Shown here piece after piece: positions 10,315 through 20,404 of a DNA stretch of 64,000 bases. Where the stretch lies: assembly GCF_006716095.1 (NCBI RefSeq), contig NZ_VFOK01000001.1:961375-1025374 (forward strand), given 5' to 3'. The DNA comes from Barrientosiimonas humi. GTDB lineage: Bacteria; Actinomycetota; Actinomycetes; Actinomycetales; Dermatophilaceae. The translations under genes and the position numbers were made by a program. The notes under the pieces are model-generated. The model was given only the letters and a program-made list of their open reading frames with translations. It was not told the DNA's origin and searched no databases. How positions within the stretch are numbered: position 1 is the first letter of the stretch; the number at the start of each line of letters is the position of its first letter.

Positions 10315-11810
10315 CGAGCGTGCCGCCCGACCCGTCGTACGAACCGCTCGGGGGAGCGCGCGACCTCACCCACCGCGACGCGGACTGGTCCGGTCTGCAG
10401 GTCGCCGTCGTGGGGCTGGGCGTCAGCGGCTTCGCCGCCGCCGACGCGCTGCTCGAGCGCGGCGCCGGCGTGCGCGTGCTGAGCGAGGGCACCTCGCCGG
10501 CGATGGCCGAGCGCGCCCAGGTGCTCCAGATGCTCGGCGCCGAGGTCGTGCACGGCGCCGCGCTGCCGCCGGCGCCCGAGCCCGGCACCCAGCTGGTCGT
10601 CACGTCACCGGGGGTGCCCCCGACCAACACGTTCCTGCAGGGAGCGGCCGCCGCGGGCATACCGGTCTGGGGCGAGGTCGAGCTCGCCTGGCGGATGCGT
10701 CCGCGCGAGGGCGCCGCGCCGTGGCTCACCGTCACCGGCACCAACGGCAAGACCACCTGCGTGACGATGCTCGAGTCGATCCTGCGCGCGGCCGGGCTGC
10801 GGGCCACCGCCGCCGGCAACGTGGGGCTGCCGATCCTCGAGGCCGTGCTGCACCCCGAGCCGTACGACGTGCTCGCCGTCGAGCTATCGACCTTCCAGCT
10901 GCACTGGTCGCGCAGCATCTCGGCGCACGCCTCGTGCTGCCTCAACGTGGCTCCCGACCACCTCGACTGGCACGGCTCCTACGAGGAGTACCGCCGGATG
11001 AAGGGCCGGGTCTACGAGCACACCCAGGTCGCCTGCGTCTACAACGTGCAGGACCCGCAGACCGAGCAGCTGGTGCTCGACGCCGACGTGGTCGAGGGGG
11101 CTCGCGCGATCGGGTTCACCCTCGGCGTGCCGGCGCGCTCGATGGTCGGCGTGGTGGAGGACGTCCTCGCCGACCGGGCGTTCGTCGCCGAGCGCGCCAC
11201 CTCGGCCGCAGAGCTGTGCCAGCTCAGCGACCTGGCGCCCGACCCGTCCGCGGACCCGCCGCCCCACCTGGTCGCCGACGCCCTCGCGGCGGCGGCCCTG
11301 GCCCGGTCGGTCGACGTGCCGGCGGCCGCGGTGCGCGACGGGCTGCGCGCCTTCACCCCGCAGCCGCACCGCACCCAGCCCGTCGGCGAGGTCGGCGGCG
11401 TGCGCTTCGTCGACGACTCCAAGGCCACCAACCCGCCCGCCGCCGCGGCCTCGCTCGCGGCCTACCCGCACGTCGTGTGGATCGCCGGCGGCCAGCTCAA
11501 GGGCGCCGCGGTCGACGACCTGGTGCGCGCCAACGCCGACCGGCTGCGCGGAGTCGTGCTGCTCGGCGTCGACCGGGCGGTCATCGCCGACGCGCTTTCC
11601 CGACACGCGCCGCAGGTTCCCGTCGAGGTGCTCGACAGCACCGACACTGGCGTCATGTCCGAGGCGGTGCAGGCGGCGCGAGCGATGGCGCACCCGGGTG
11701 ACGTGGTCCTGCTCGCGCCCGCGGCGGCGTCCAAGGACATGTGGAGCGGCTACGACGTGCGCGGCGACGACTTCGCCGCGGCGGTGCGCGCGCTGGGCGA
11801 GGGCCGATGA
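10311..11810 (+). CDS. murD: UDP-MurNAc-L-alanine:D-glutamate ligase MurD
   Basis: A 499-residue Mur ligase that adds D-glutamate to UDP-MurNAc-L-Ala in the cytoplasm. After a short N-terminal extension comes the Rossmann loop [14 protein letters not shown] (about residues 31-44), then the ATP loop VTGTNGKTT (about 141-149), and a C-terminal domain with [19 protein letters not shown] at 10311 overlaps the mraY stop as GTGA, and the ATGA at 11807-11810 couples it to ftsW. Confidence 0.95.
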   Translation: MTSVPPDPSYEPLGGARDLTHRDADWSGLQVAVVGLGVSGFAAADALLERGAGVRVLSEGTSPAMAERAQVLQMLGAEVVHGAALPPAPEPGTQLVVTSPGVPPTNTFLQGAAAAGIPVWGEVELAWRMRPREGAAPWLTVTGTNGKTTCVTMLESILRAAGLRATAAGNVGLPILEAVLHPEPYDVLAVELSTFQLHWSRSISAHASCCLNVAPDHLDWHGSYEEYRRMKGRVYEHTQVACVYNVQDPQTEQLVLDADVVEGARAIGFTLGVPARSMVGVVEDVLADRAFVAERATSAAELCQLSDLAPDPSADPPPHLVADALAAAALARSVDVPAAAVRDGLRAFTPQPHRTQPVGEVGGVRFVDDSKATNPPAAAASLAAYPHVVWIAGGQLKGAAVDDLVRANADRLRGVVLLGVDRAVIADALSRHAPQVPVEVLDSTDTGVMSEAVQAARAMAHPGDVVLLAPAAASKDMWSGYDVRGDDFAAAVRALGEGR

Positions 11811-13078
11811 GCGCCACCAGCGCGCCCGAGCGCGAGCGACCGGCCAGCACCCTCTCCCAGCTGCGCAACGCGCCGTCCGTCCGGTCCTGGCGCCGGCGGC
11901 TGGAGTCCCCGGTCGCCCCTTACTACCTGATCCTCGGTGCCACCACGCTGCTGGTGGGGCTGGGTCTGGTCATGGTGCTGTCGGCGTCGAGCGTCACCTC
12001 CTTCCAGGACAGCGGCTCCTCGTTCACGATCGCGCGCCAGCAGGCGATCTACGCCGCGCTCGGCGTGGTCGCGTTCGCGGTGGCCAGCCGGTTCTCGGTG
12101 ACCTGGCTCAAGCGCATGGCGCTGCCGGCCTTCGTGCTCGCGCTCGTGCTGCAGCTGGCCGTCTTCAGCCCCATCGGCAAGGAGGTCAAGGGCAACCGCA
12201 ACTGGATCGGCTTCGGCAGCTTCACCCTGCAGCCCTCCGAGCTCGGCAAGCTGGCGCTCGTGCTCGCCGGTGCGCTGGTGCTGGCGCGCAAGCGCAAGCA
12301 CATCGGTCGGTTCGCCCACGCGATGCTGCCGTTCGCGCCGCTCGCCGGGGCGCTGATCCTGCTCGTGCTCGTCGGCCGCGACCTCGGCACCGTGCTCGTG
12401 CTGCTGCTCATCGCCTCGACCATGCTGTTCGTCGCCGGCGTGCGCATGCGGTTGTTCGTCGCCGGAGCGATCGCCGCGACCGCCGGAGTCGTGTTCATGG
12501 TCCAGGGCAGCGACAACCGGATGTCGCGCATCGGCAGCTGGCTCGGCGCGTGCAACGACGAGGCCGCGCTGAGCGGCGCCTGCTACCAGCGGGTGCACGC
12601 CACCTACGCGCTGGCCGACGGGGGTTGGTGGGGCGTCGGGCTCGGCGCCAGCCGCGAGAAGTGGTCCTGGCTGCCCGAGGCGCACAACGACTTCATCTTC
12701 GCGATCATCGGCGAGGAGCTGGGCCTGCCCGGCACCCTCGTCGTGATCGGGCTCTACCTCGCGATCGCGTTCGCGGCCTACCGGATCATCGCGGGCACCG
12801 ACGACTTCTTCGTGCGGGTCGCCTCCGCCGGGATCCTGGTGTGGATCGTCGGCCAGGCGTTCATCAACATCGGCTCGGTCACCGGCCTGCTGCCGGTCAT
12901 CGGGGTGCCGCTGCCGCTGGTGTCGGCCGGCGGCTCGGCGCTGGTCACCACCCTCGCCGCCCTCGGCGTGCTCGTCGCGTTCGCACGCAACGACCCGCAG
13001 TGCCGCGAGGCGCTGGCCGCCCGCCCGAGTCTCGTACGCCGGTCGCTGGCCGTGCTGCCCTCGCGGGGTCAGCGATGA
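11807..13078 (+). CDS. ftsW: Peptidoglycan glycosyltransferase FtsW (SEDS family)
   Basis: A 423-residue SEDS protein with about ten membrane helices that polymerises lipid II at the septum together with FtsI. Recognisable parts are LGATTLLVGLGLVMVLSASS in the first helix region, NWIGFGSFTLQPSELGKLAL, PEAHNDFIFAIIGEELG and PLPLVSAGGSAL. RodA is excluded by context in the dcw cluster. The ATG overlaps the murD stop (ATGA) and the gene's own stop overlaps the murG start (ATGA). Confidence 0.95.
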   Translation: MSATSAPERERPASTLSQLRNAPSVRSWRRRLESPVAPYYLILGATTLLVGLGLVMVLSASSVTSFQDSGSSFTIARQQAIYAALGVVAFAVASRFSVTWLKRMALPAFVLALVLQLAVFSPIGKEVKGNRNWIGFGSFTLQPSELGKLALVLAGALVLARKRKHIGRFAHAMLPFAPLAGALILLVLVGRDLGTVLVLLLIASTMLFVAGVRMRLFVAGAIAATAGVVFMVQGSDNRMSRIGSWLGACNDEAALSGACYQRVHATYALADGGWWGVGLGASREKWSWLPEAHNDFIFAIIGEELGLPGTLVVIGLYLAIAFAAYRIIAGTDDFFVRVASAGILVWIVGQAFINIGSVTGLLPVIGVPLPLVSAGGSALVTTLAALGVLVAFARNDPQCREALAARPSLVRRSLAVLPSRGQR

Positions 13079-14187
13079 GCCCGCTGCGCTCGGTCGTGCT
13101 GGCCGGGGGAGGCACCGCCGGCCACGTCTCCCCGCTGCTGGCCACGGCCGCCGCCCTGCAGGAGCGTCACCCCGACGTGCGGATCACCTGTCTCGGCACG
13201 GCCGGCGGACTGGAGGAGCGGCTGGTGCCCGCCGCGGGCCTCGACCTGAGGTTGATCCCGAGGGTCCCGTTCCCGCGCCGGCCCGACCTCGCGGCCGTGC
13301 AGTTCCCGGTGGCGTTCCCGCGCGCCGTGCGCCAGGCGCGCGCCGTGCTCGACGACGTCGCCGCCGACGTCGTGGTCGGCTTCGGTGGGTTCGTGTGCCC
13401 TCCGGCCTACGTCGCCGCGCGCGGCAGGCGAGGGATCGTCGTGCACGAGGGCAACTCCGTCGTCGGCATGGCCACCAAGCTCGGCGCCCGGATGACCGAC
13501 CACGTGGCCCGCACCTTCGCCAACACCCCGCTGCCGCAGGCCGAGCTCATCGGCATGCCGCTGCGCCGGGTGATCACCCGGCTCGACCGCGCGGCGGCCC
13601 GGCCCGACGCGCTGCGTCAGCTGGGCCTCGCCGACGGCTTCCCCACGGTGCTGGTCACCGGCGGCTCGCTGGGCGCGCAGCAGATCAACGAGGCCTTCGC
13701 CGGCAGCGTCGACGCGCTGCGCGACGCGGGCGTCCAGGTGCTGCACGTCACCGGTGCCGGGAAGGGCTTCGCCGTGAGCGACGGCGCCGAGGGGCAGCCG
13801 CCGTACGTCGTGCAGGAGTACGCCGACCGGATGGACCTCGCCTACGCCGCGGCCGACCTCGTGGTCACCCGGTCCGGCGCGAACATGGTCTCCGAGACCT
13901 CCGCCGTCGGGCTGCCGGCGGTCTTCGTGCCGCTGCCGATCGGCAACGGCGAGCAGCGGCGCAACGCCGAGGCCGTCGTCGAGGCCGGAGGCGCCGTGCT
14001 GGTCGACAACGCCCAGGTCACGCCCGAGTGGGTGCGCCGCGAGCTCGTCCCGCTGGCGCTCGATCCGCAGCGGCTGCAGGCGATGAGCGCCGCGGCCGCC
14101 GGCCAGGGGCACCGCGACGCGGACGAGCGGCTGGTCGACATGATCGAGCGGGCCGTCGCGCAGCCGGAGGGCGCAGGTCGTGGCTGA
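13075..14187 (+). CDS. murG: UDP-GlcNAc: lipid I GlcNAc transferase MurG
   Basis: A 370-residue GT-B glycosyltransferase on the inner face of the membrane that turns lipid I into lipid II. The N-terminal loop AGGGTAGHVSPLL (about residues 10-22) and the C-terminal segment RSGANMVSETSAVGLPAVFVPLP are family signatures. ATG at 13075 overlaps the ftsW stop. The last eight bases overlap murC. Confidence 0.95.
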   Translation: MSPLRSVVLAGGGTAGHVSPLLATAAALQERHPDVRITCLGTAGGLEERLVPAAGLDLRLIPRVPFPRRPDLAAVQFPVAFPRAVRQARAVLDDVAADVVVGFGGFVCPPAYVAARGRRGIVVHEGNSVVGMATKLGARMTDHVARTFANTPLPQAELIGMPLRRVITRLDRAAARPDALRQLGLADGFPTVLVTGGSLGAQQINEAFAGSVDALRDAGVQVLHVTGAGKGFAVSDGAEGQPPYVVQEYADRMDLAYAAADLVVTRSGANMVSETSAVGLPAVFVPLPIGNGEQRRNAEAVVEAGGAVLVDNAQVTPEWVRRELVPLALDPQRLQAMSAAAAGQGHRDADERLVDMIERAVAQPEGAGRG

Positions 14188-15625
14188 CGGGACGAACCCC
14201 CGCTTCGACTTCTCCGCTCCGCTGCCCGACATCGCCTCGGTCGGCGCGGTCCACATGATCGCCGTCGGCGGGTCCGGCATGTCCGGCATCGCCCGGCTCC
14301 TGCTGGCCCGCGGCGTCGCGCTGTCGGGGTCGGACAACAACGACGTGCCCGTGCTCGAGGTGCTGCGCTCCGCCGGGGCCCGCGTCGAGGTGGGCTACTC
14401 CCCGGCCAACGTCGCCGACGTGCCGGACGACGCCGTGGTCGTGATCTCCTCGGCCATCCACGACGACAACCCCGAGCTGGTCGAGGTGCGCCGCCGCGGC
14501 CTGCCCGTGCTGCACCGCTCGCAGGCGCTGGCCATGCTCATGGCCGACCGGTCGGGGCTGGCCGTGGCCGGCGCCAACGGCAAGACGACCACCAGCGCCA
14601 TGGCCACCGTGGCGCTGCGCGCCTGCGGCGCCGACCCCTCGTTCGCGATCGGCGCCGACATCGCCGGCATCGGGGCCAACGCGGGTCCGGGGTCGGGGGA
14701 GGCGTTCGTCGTCGAGGCCGACGAGAGCGACGGGTCGTTCGTCGTCTACCGCCCCGACGTCGCGATCGTCACCAACGTGCGTGACGACCACCTGGACTTC
14801 TACGGCACCTCGCAGCGGCTGCACCAGGCGTACCTGGAGTTCGCCGGGACCATCGCCCCGGGCGGGCTGCTGGTGGCCTGCGCCGACGACGCCGGGAGCG
14901 CCGCCCTGGCCGAGCGCCACGCCGCAGCCGGTGGGCGGGTGCTCACCTACGGCCGCAGCGAGACCGCCGACCTCGTCGTGGGTGACGAGTGGGCCGAGGG
15001 CTTCCAGCAGCGCGCGACGCTGCGGCTCCAGGGGGTCGACCTCGACCTCACGTTGAACGTTCCCGGCGCGCACAACGTGCTCAACGCGGCCGGCGTCACC
15101 CTCGCGCTCACCGCCGGGCTGGGCCTCGACCCGCAGCAGGTCGTCGCGGGCCTGGGCGCCTTCCGTGGCACCTCGCGCCGGTTCGAGCCGCGCGGCGAGG
15201 CGGGGGGAGTGCGGGTGGTCGACGACTACGCCCACAACCCCGGCAAGCTCGAGGCCGCGGTGCGCACGGGGCTGGCCCTGCGCGAGGGCGGCCGGCTGGT
15301 CGTGGTCTTCCAGCCGCACCTGTACTCCCGCACCCAGCACGCCGCCGACGGCCTGGCCGCGGCGCTGCGGCTGGCCGACCACGCCGTGGTGCTCGACGTC
15401 TACGGCGCCCGCGAGCAACCGGTCGAAGGTGTCACCGGGCGCCTGGTGAGCGACCTGGTGCCCGGGGCCGACTTCGCCCCCGACCACGACGCCGCGCTCG
15501 AGCTGGCGCTGCGCGCCGTGCACCCCGGTGACCTGCTGCTCACGGTCGGTGCGGGAGACGTCACCGCGCTCGGCCCACGGCTGCTCGAGGCCCTCGCGAC
15601 GGGCGGGTCCGGAGAGGCGTCGTGA
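14180..15625 (+). CDS. murC: UDP-MurNAc:L-alanine ligase MurC
   Basis: A 481-residue Mur ligase that adds L-alanine to UDP-MurNAc, the first ligase step of the precursor. It has the N-terminal IAVGGSGMSGIARLL motif, the ATP loop AGANGKTTT (about residues 130-138), and VVDDYAHNPGKLEAAV in the C-terminal domain. The GTG start overlaps murG by eight bases, and the stop overlaps ftsQ as GTGA. Confidence 0.95.
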   Translation: MADGTNPRFDFSAPLPDIASVGAVHMIAVGGSGMSGIARLLLARGVALSGSDNNDVPVLEVLRSAGARVEVGYSPANVADVPDDAVVVISSAIHDDNPELVEVRRRGLPVLHRSQALAMLMADRSGLAVAGANGKTTTSAMATVALRACGADPSFAIGADIAGIGANAGPGSGEAFVVEADESDGSFVVYRPDVAIVTNVRDDHLDFYGTSQRLHQAYLEFAGTIAPGGLLVACADDAGSAALAERHAAAGGRVLTYGRSETADLVVGDEWAEGFQQRATLRLQGVDLDLTLNVPGAHNVLNAAGVTLALTAGLGLDPQQVVAGLGAFRGTSRRFEPRGEAGGVRVVDDYAHNPGKLEAAVRTGLALREGGRLVVVFQPHLYSRTQHAADGLAAALRLADHAVVLDVYGAREQPVEGVTGRLVSDLVPGADFAPDHDAALELALRAVHPGDLLLTVGAGDVTALGPRLLEALATGGSGEAS

Positions 15626-16347
15626 GCGCCCCGCACGCGCGCTTCGCGGCCCGCGCCGCCTCGCTGCGCGACGAGACGCGGCGACGGCGGCTGCTGCTCG
15701 CCGGCGTGGCCGTGCTCGTCGTCGCGCTGGTCTGGCTCGTCGTCTTCAGCCCCGTGCTCACGGTCCGCACCGTGCAGGTGACGGGCGCGCCCGCCGCGCT
15801 CACCGACCGGGTGCGCGCGGTGGCCGACGACGTCGTCGGCACGCCGGTGGTGCGCGCCGACACCTCGGCCGTGCAGCGACGGGTGGCCAAGATCGACGGG
15901 GTGCGCGCGGTGCGCGTCGACCGCAGCTTCCCGCGCGGCCTGCGCGTCACGGTCACGCCCCGCACGCCGGTGCTGGTGATCGAGCAGGCCGGGACCCGGC
16001 GGCTGGTCGACACCGAGGGGGTCGCCTACGCCCGCGGCGCCAAGGCCCCGCGCGGTCTGCCCGTGGTCAAGGTGGCGGGGGAGGAGCCGCCGGGCCGCCC
16101 CGAGCTGTCCTCGCTCGCGACCGTGCTCTCGGCCCTGCCGGCGCAGGAGCGCGCCCGGGTCTCCGGCCTGCAGCTGTCCTCGGCCGGGCAGGTGTCCTTC
16201 AGGCTCGGCGACCTGGCGGTCAGCTGGGGCGACGCCACGGGCTCCTCGGCGAAGGCGCGCGACCTCGCGGCGCTGCGGCCGACGATCGAGGACGACGGGG
16301 CGACGGCGATCGACCTCAGCGCCCCCGGGCGCCCGGTCCTGAGCTGA
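15622..16347 (+). CDS. ftsQ: Cell division protein FtsQ
   Basis: A 241-residue bitopic membrane protein: a basic cytoplasmic tail, one membrane helix at about residues 24-43, then a POTRA domain (about 48-116) beginning VLTVRTVQVTG, then the FtsQ/DivIB domain. FtsQ recruits FtsL and the septal synthases. The GTG start overlaps the murC stop (GTGA). It is the last gene of the tightly overlapping block; a 249-base gap follows. Confidence 0.93.
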   Translation: MSAPHARFAARAASLRDETRRRRLLLAGVAVLVVALVWLVVFSPVLTVRTVQVTGAPAALTDRVRAVADDVVGTPVVRADTSAVQRRVAKIDGVRAVRVDRSFPRGLRVTVTPRTPVLVIEQAGTRRLVDTEGVAYARGAKAPRGLPVVKVAGEEPPGRPELSSLATVLSALPAQERARVSGLQLSSAGQVSFRLGDLAVSWGDATGSSAKARDLAALRPTIEDDGATAIDLSAPGRPVLS

Positions 16348-16596
16348 GCCGCCCCCCGGCTTCCCCCGTGTGCGGCGGCGCCGCGTCCGGTGGGTGAACG
16401 CTGACCGTCCGCTGAGACGGATGCGGGTGAAATCGACCACCCCGGCGGGCGGATCGCGCTAGCGTGACATCGCGCTTAGCACATGTGTGTGAACCGTGAA
16501 CGATCCGCCCCCCTCAAGCCGCGCGCAGCACGCGACACGGTGTGGCCCCGCACGCCGAGCTCCTCGCGGTCGAACGACCCCTCGAAGGAGCTGGCC

Positions 16597-17286
16597 ATGC
16601 CCGCACCCCTGATCACGCCCCGCGCCACCACCACCGACCCCGCCCCGGTCGCAGCCCCGCCACCCAGCCCCGGCGCGCCGTCCCGGCGGACGCTGGCCAA
16701 GGGCGCGGCCTGGGCGGTCCCCGCGGTCGCGCTCGGCGCCATGGCGCCGGTCATGGCCGCGTCCGCGCCGCCGCAGTGCCCGACCTGCCTGGTCGCCGGT
16801 GCCGGCGGGGCCTTCACGGCACAGGGGGCCGCCGCCCTCGGTCTCGCGAGCGTGTCGGGCACAGCCGTGTTCAACATCGACTCGACGGCGTGCCGACTCG
16901 ACCTGTTCGAACCGGCCTACGCCGTGCTCGGGGTCGGCGGGACCGTGTCGTGGTCGGACGGTCGCACGACGAGTCTCACCGTCGCCACGCTGGTGGGCGC
17001 AGGGACGTTCGGTCGGATCAGCGCCGTCAACGCGACCTTCACCACGGTCAGCCGGCCGATCCCCAACGGCACGCCGCCCGCCCTGCGACCCACGCGGGTG
17101 TGCTTCGACTTCACCGCGATCTTCGTCGCACTCATCCCGCCGGGGCTGGAGCTGGAGTGTCCCTACACGATCTGCTACGACGTCACGAACGTCACCACCA
17201 CCGGCGCGGTCGCGCTCGGCAGCGGCACGGTGAACTGGACCGGAACCCTCGGCCGGGGGTCGCTCACGACGCGCACCACGCCCTGA
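16597..17286 (+). CDS. Tat-exported protein of unknown function, inserted between ftsQ and ftsZ
   Basis: A 229-residue predicted secreted protein that I do not recognise. The N-terminus has SRRTLAKGAAWAVPAVALGA, a twin-arginine-type signal with a hydrophobic stretch, ending near MAASAPP. The mature part contains about six to seven cysteines, including CPTC just after the signal, plus many Thr/Val beta-strand-like segments, so a disulphide-linked beta protein at the cell surface is possible. GAAGGAG sits 6 bases before the ATG at 16597, which favours it over an upstream ATG at 16483. Its place in the dcw cluster suggests an envelope role, but that is only inference. Confidence 0.75.
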   Translation: MPAPLITPRATTTDPAPVAAPPPSPGAPSRRTLAKGAAWAVPAVALGAMAPVMAASAPPQCPTCLVAGAGGAFTAQGAAALGLASVSGTAVFNIDSTACRLDLFEPAYAVLGVGGTVSWSDGRTTSLTVATLVGAGTFGRISAVNATFTTVSRPIPNGTPPALRPTRVCFDFTAIFVALIPPGLELECPYTICYDVTNVTTTGAVALGSGTVNWTGTLGRGSLTTRTTP

Positions 17287-17510
17287 CGCGACGGCGCCCG
17301 AACCGCACTCAACCTCTACTTCACTGTTCGACTCGTGCGAAGGGAGCGACCCCTGCCGTAGCATGCGCGGGAGCTTCCGGGCCGGCACCTCGCGTGTCGC
17401 ACCCGACCGCTCGGTCCAGGTGGCCTCCATGATGGGATCGAGCGTCGGGTGCAACCTGCGCCCTGAGCTGAAGGTCGAACGCCCATCCCGTCGTGAAAGG
17501 CCCCATCCTC

Positions 17511-18878
17511 GTGACCACTCCCCAGAACTACCTGGCCGTCATCAAGGTCGTCGGCATCGGCGGCGGTGGCGTCAACGCCATCAACCGGATGATCGAGGTG
17601 GGCCTCAAGGGCGTGGAGTTCATCGCCATCAACACCGACGCGCAGGCGCTGCTGATGAGCGACGCCGACGTCAAGCTCGACGTCGGCCGTGAGCTCACCC
17701 GCGGTCTGGGCGCCGGCGCCGATCCCGAGGTCGGCAAGAAGGCTGCCGAGGACCACGCCGAGGAGATCGAGGAGGTGCTCAAGGGCGCCGACATGGTCTT
17801 CGTGACCGCCGGCGAGGGCGGCGGCACCGGGACCGGTGGCGCTCCGGTCGTCGCCAAGATCGCCAAGGGCCTCGGCGCCCTGACCATCGGTGTCGTCACC
17901 CGTCCGTTCACCTTCGAGGGCCGCCGCCGCGCCAACCAGGCCGAGCTCGGCATCAACGCGCTGCGCGAAGAGGTCGACACCCTCATCGTCATCCCCAACG
18001 ACCGGCTGCTGTCGATCAGCGACCGCAACGTCTCGATGATGGACGCCTTCCTCAGCGCCGACCAGGTGCTGCTGTCCGGTGTCCAGGGCATCACCGACCT
18101 GATCACGACCCCGGGTCTGATCAACCTCGACTTCGCCGACGTGAAGTCGGTCATGCAGGGCGCCGGCTCGGCGCTCATGGGCATCGGCTCGGCCCGCGGC
18201 GACGACCGCGCGGTGCAGGCGGCCGAGCTCGCGATCTCCAGCCCGCTGCTGGAGGCCAGCATCGACGGTGCCCACGGGGTGCTGCTGTCGGTGCAGGGTG
18301 GCTCCGACCTCGGTCTGTTCGAGATCAACGAGGCCGCCCGCCTGGTGCAGGAGGCTGCCCACCCCGAGGCCAACATCATCTTCGGTGCGGTCATCGACGA
18401 CGCCCTCGGCGACGAGGTGCGGGTCACCGTCATCGCGGCCGGCTTCGACGGGGGCTCGCCGCAGCGTCGCCCCGACGAGCGCGCGCTCGGTCAGATCCAG
18501 GGCGGCCCGCAGGCCCAGCAGCCCGCGCAGGGCGGCGGCGCCCAGCAGCAGTCCGGCCCGCAGGGTGCGAGCCCGGCCGGTGCCGGCCAGCAGGCCGGTG
18601 GCCAGGGTCAGCAGCCCCCGCGCCAGGCTCCGGCCGCCGGAGGCGACCGCAACCAGGCCCCGACGCAGGGCGTGCCCACCCAGGCGCCGTCCCAGACCCA
18701 GCCCGCCCCCTCCGGCCAGGGCGGCCAGGGTGCGCAGCAGGCGGGGCAGCAGGGCGGCGACCAGCGTCAGCCCGGCGGCACCCCCGGCCAGGTCCAGCAG
18801 GGGCAGAGCGCCCGCCCGCCGCGTGAGGTCACCTTCGACGACAAGGACGACCTCGACGTCCCCGACTTCCTGAAGTGA
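17511..18878 (+). CDS. ftsZ: Cell division protein FtsZ
   Basis: A 455-residue tubulin-like GTPase that forms the division ring. It has [16 protein letters not shown] at the N-terminus, the tubulin signature [13 protein letters not shown], and a C-terminal peptide ending [10 protein letters not shown] that would bind SepF. About 120 residues before it are a Gln/Gly/Pro/Ala-rich linker, longer than average. GTG at 17511 ([10 protein letters not shown]) matches the usual actinobacterial N-terminus; GTG at 17493 is an alternative. It has its own 224-base upstream region, where TAGCAT at 17359-17364 could be a -10 element. Confidence 0.97.
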   Translation: MTTPQNYLAVIKVVGIGGGGVNAINRMIEVGLKGVEFIAINTDAQALLMSDADVKLDVGRELTRGLGAGADPEVGKKAAEDHAEEIEEVLKGADMVFVTAGEGGGTGTGGAPVVAKIAKGLGALTIGVVTRPFTFEGRRRANQAELGINALREEVDTLIVIPNDRLLSISDRNVSMMDAFLSADQVLLSGVQGITDLITTPGLINLDFADVKSVMQGAGSALMGIGSARGDDRAVQAAELAISSPLLEASIDGAHGVLLSVQGGSDLGLFEINEAARLVQEAAHPEANIIFGAVIDDALGDEVRVTVIAAGFDGGSPQRRPDERALGQIQGGPQAQQPAQGGGAQQQSGPQGASPAGAGQQAGGQGQQPPRQAPAAGGDRNQAPTQGVPTQAPSQTQPAPSGQGGQGAQQAGQQGGDQRQPGGTPGQVQQGQSARPPREVTFDDKDDLDVPDFLK

Positions 18879-18882
18879 GCCG

Positions 18883-19626
18883 ATGATCGGCTGGCAGGAC
18901 CGGCTCACCGGTCCCGCGGGCCGGGTCGTCGACCGTTACTTCACCGACGCCCGCGGGGGCGTCAGCCGCCCGCCGTACGCCGGACTCAACCTGGGTGCGC
19001 ACGTCGGCGACGACCCCGCGGCCGTCGCGGACAACCGCACCCGGCTGGCCGACGAGGTCGGCGTGCCGACCGAGCGGCTCGTCTGGATGAACCAGGTGCA
19101 CGGCGCCGAGGTCTGGGTCGCCGAGCAGCAGGGGCAGACCCCGCCCGAGGGCGACGGGGTGCTCACCACGACCGCCGACCTCGCGCTGGCCGTGCTCGTC
19201 GCCGACTGCACCCCGGTGCTGCTCGCCGACGTCGACGCCGGTGTCGTCGGGGCCGTCCACGCCGGGCGCCCCGGCATGGTCGCCGGCGTGGTGCCGGCCG
19301 CGGTGCGGCGGATGCGCGACCTCGGCGCCGAGCGGATCGTCGCGGCGGTCGGCCCGTCGGTGTGCGGTCGCTGCTACGAGGTGCCCGCCGAGATGCGTGA
19401 CGCCGCAACGGATCTCGCGCCCGGCTCGCGCGCCGTCAGCTGGACCGGCACCCCGGCCATCGACGTCGCCGCCGGCGTGGTCGAGCAGCTGACCGCCGAC
19501 GGGGTCGAGGTCTCCTGGGTCGCGGGCTGCACCCGCGAGAGCGACCATCTCTACTCCTACCGCCGCGACCAGCGCACCGGCCGGTTCGCCGGCGTGGTCG
19601 TGCTGCGCGGCGAGGGCGCGTCGTGA
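18883..19626 (+). CDS. pgeF: Peptidoglycan editing factor PgeF (YfiH/laccase-domain family)
   Basis: A 247-residue protein of the DUF152/YfiH family. The likely zinc ligands are H73 (NQVHGAEVW), C109 (ADCTPVLL) and H126 (GAVHAGRPGM). Family members act on peptidoglycan precursors, preventing misincorporation of L-Ser in place of L-Ala, and have also been described as polyphenol oxidases or purine-nucleoside enzymes. It starts four bases after ftsZ, and its stop overlaps the next gene (GTGA), so it belongs to the division operon. Confidence 0.92.
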   Translation: MIGWQDRLTGPAGRVVDRYFTDARGGVSRPPYAGLNLGAHVGDDPAAVADNRTRLADEVGVPTERLVWMNQVHGAEVWVAEQQGQTPPEGDGVLTTTADLALAVLVADCTPVLLADVDAGVVGAVHAGRPGMVAGVVPAAVRRMRDLGAERIVAAVGPSVCGRCYEVPAEMRDAATDLAPGSRAVSWTGTPAIDVAAGVVEQLTADGVEVSWVAGCTRESDHLYSYRRDQRTGRFAGVVVLRGEGAS

Positions 19627-20330
19627 CCGAGCGTCGCGACGAGCTGGCCGCCAACCTGCAGCGGGTGCGTGAGCGCATCGGCGCGGCCTGTGCCGACGCC
19701 GGGCGTTCGCCCGAGGAGCTCACCCTCGTCGTCGTCACGAAGTTCTTCCCGGCCTCCGACGTCGCGCTGCTCGCCGACCTCGGCGTGACCGACGTGGCCG
19801 AGAACCGGCACCAGGAGGCCGGTGAGAAGGTCGCGAGCCTCGACCCCGACGTACGCCGTCGGCTGGCTGTGCATTTCGTCGGCCAGCTGCAGAGCAACAA
19901 GGCCGCTGCCGTGACGCGCTACGCCGACGTCGTGCAGAGCGTCGACCGGGCCAAGATCGCCCGCGCCCTCGACCGCGCGGCGGACGAGCGCGACCACCCG
20001 CTGGAGGTCACCGTGCAGGTCGACCTGTCCGGCGACGACGCGGGGCGCGGGGGAGTGCGCCCGGCCGACCTGCCCGCCCTGGTCGAGGAGGTCGCCGGGC
20101 TGGAGCACCTGCGACTGCGCGGGCTCATGGCGGTGGCGCCGCTGGGTGCCGACCCGGCGCCGGCGTTCGCCACCCTCGCCGAGCTCGTCGAGAGCACCCG
20201 TCGCGACCACCCCGACGCGACCTGGATGTCGGCCGGGATGAGCGGCGACCTGGAGCAGGCGATCGCCGCGGGCGCGACACACCTGCGTGTCGGCAGCGCA
20301 ATCCTCGGTTCGCGACCGGCTCAGCGGTAG
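19623..20330 (+). CDS. yggS: Pyridoxal phosphate homeostasis protein YggS (PLPBP)
   Basis: A 235-residue PLP-binding barrel protein with the cofactor lysine in LTLVVVTKFFPASD (about K40) and the C-terminal phosphate-binding region LRVGSAILGSRP. It binds and buffers pyridoxal phosphate and has no known catalytic activity. The GTG start overlaps the pgeF stop. The pgeF-yggS-sepF order is standard in actinobacteria. Confidence 0.94.
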   Translation: MTERRDELAANLQRVRERIGAACADAGRSPEELTLVVVTKFFPASDVALLADLGVTDVAENRHQEAGEKVASLDPDVRRRLAVHFVGQLQSNKAAAVTRYADVVQSVDRAKIARALDRAADERDHPLEVTVQVDLSGDDAGRGGVRPADLPALVEEVAGLEHLRLRGLMAVAPLGADPAPAFATLAELVESTRRDHPDATWMSAGMSGDLEQAIAAGATHLRVGSAILGSRPAQR

Positions 20331-20404
20331 CGTCGGCGGCGGTTCGCAAACGACGTTGCTGACGGCTCTCCGGGCGTCAGGGAAGACCCTCCAAGGAGCG
20401 GATG

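Noticed and set aside
16483-16596. Longer start for the exported protein
   Set aside because: The extra 38 residues would bury the signal peptide and the ribosome-binding site belongs to the later ATG.
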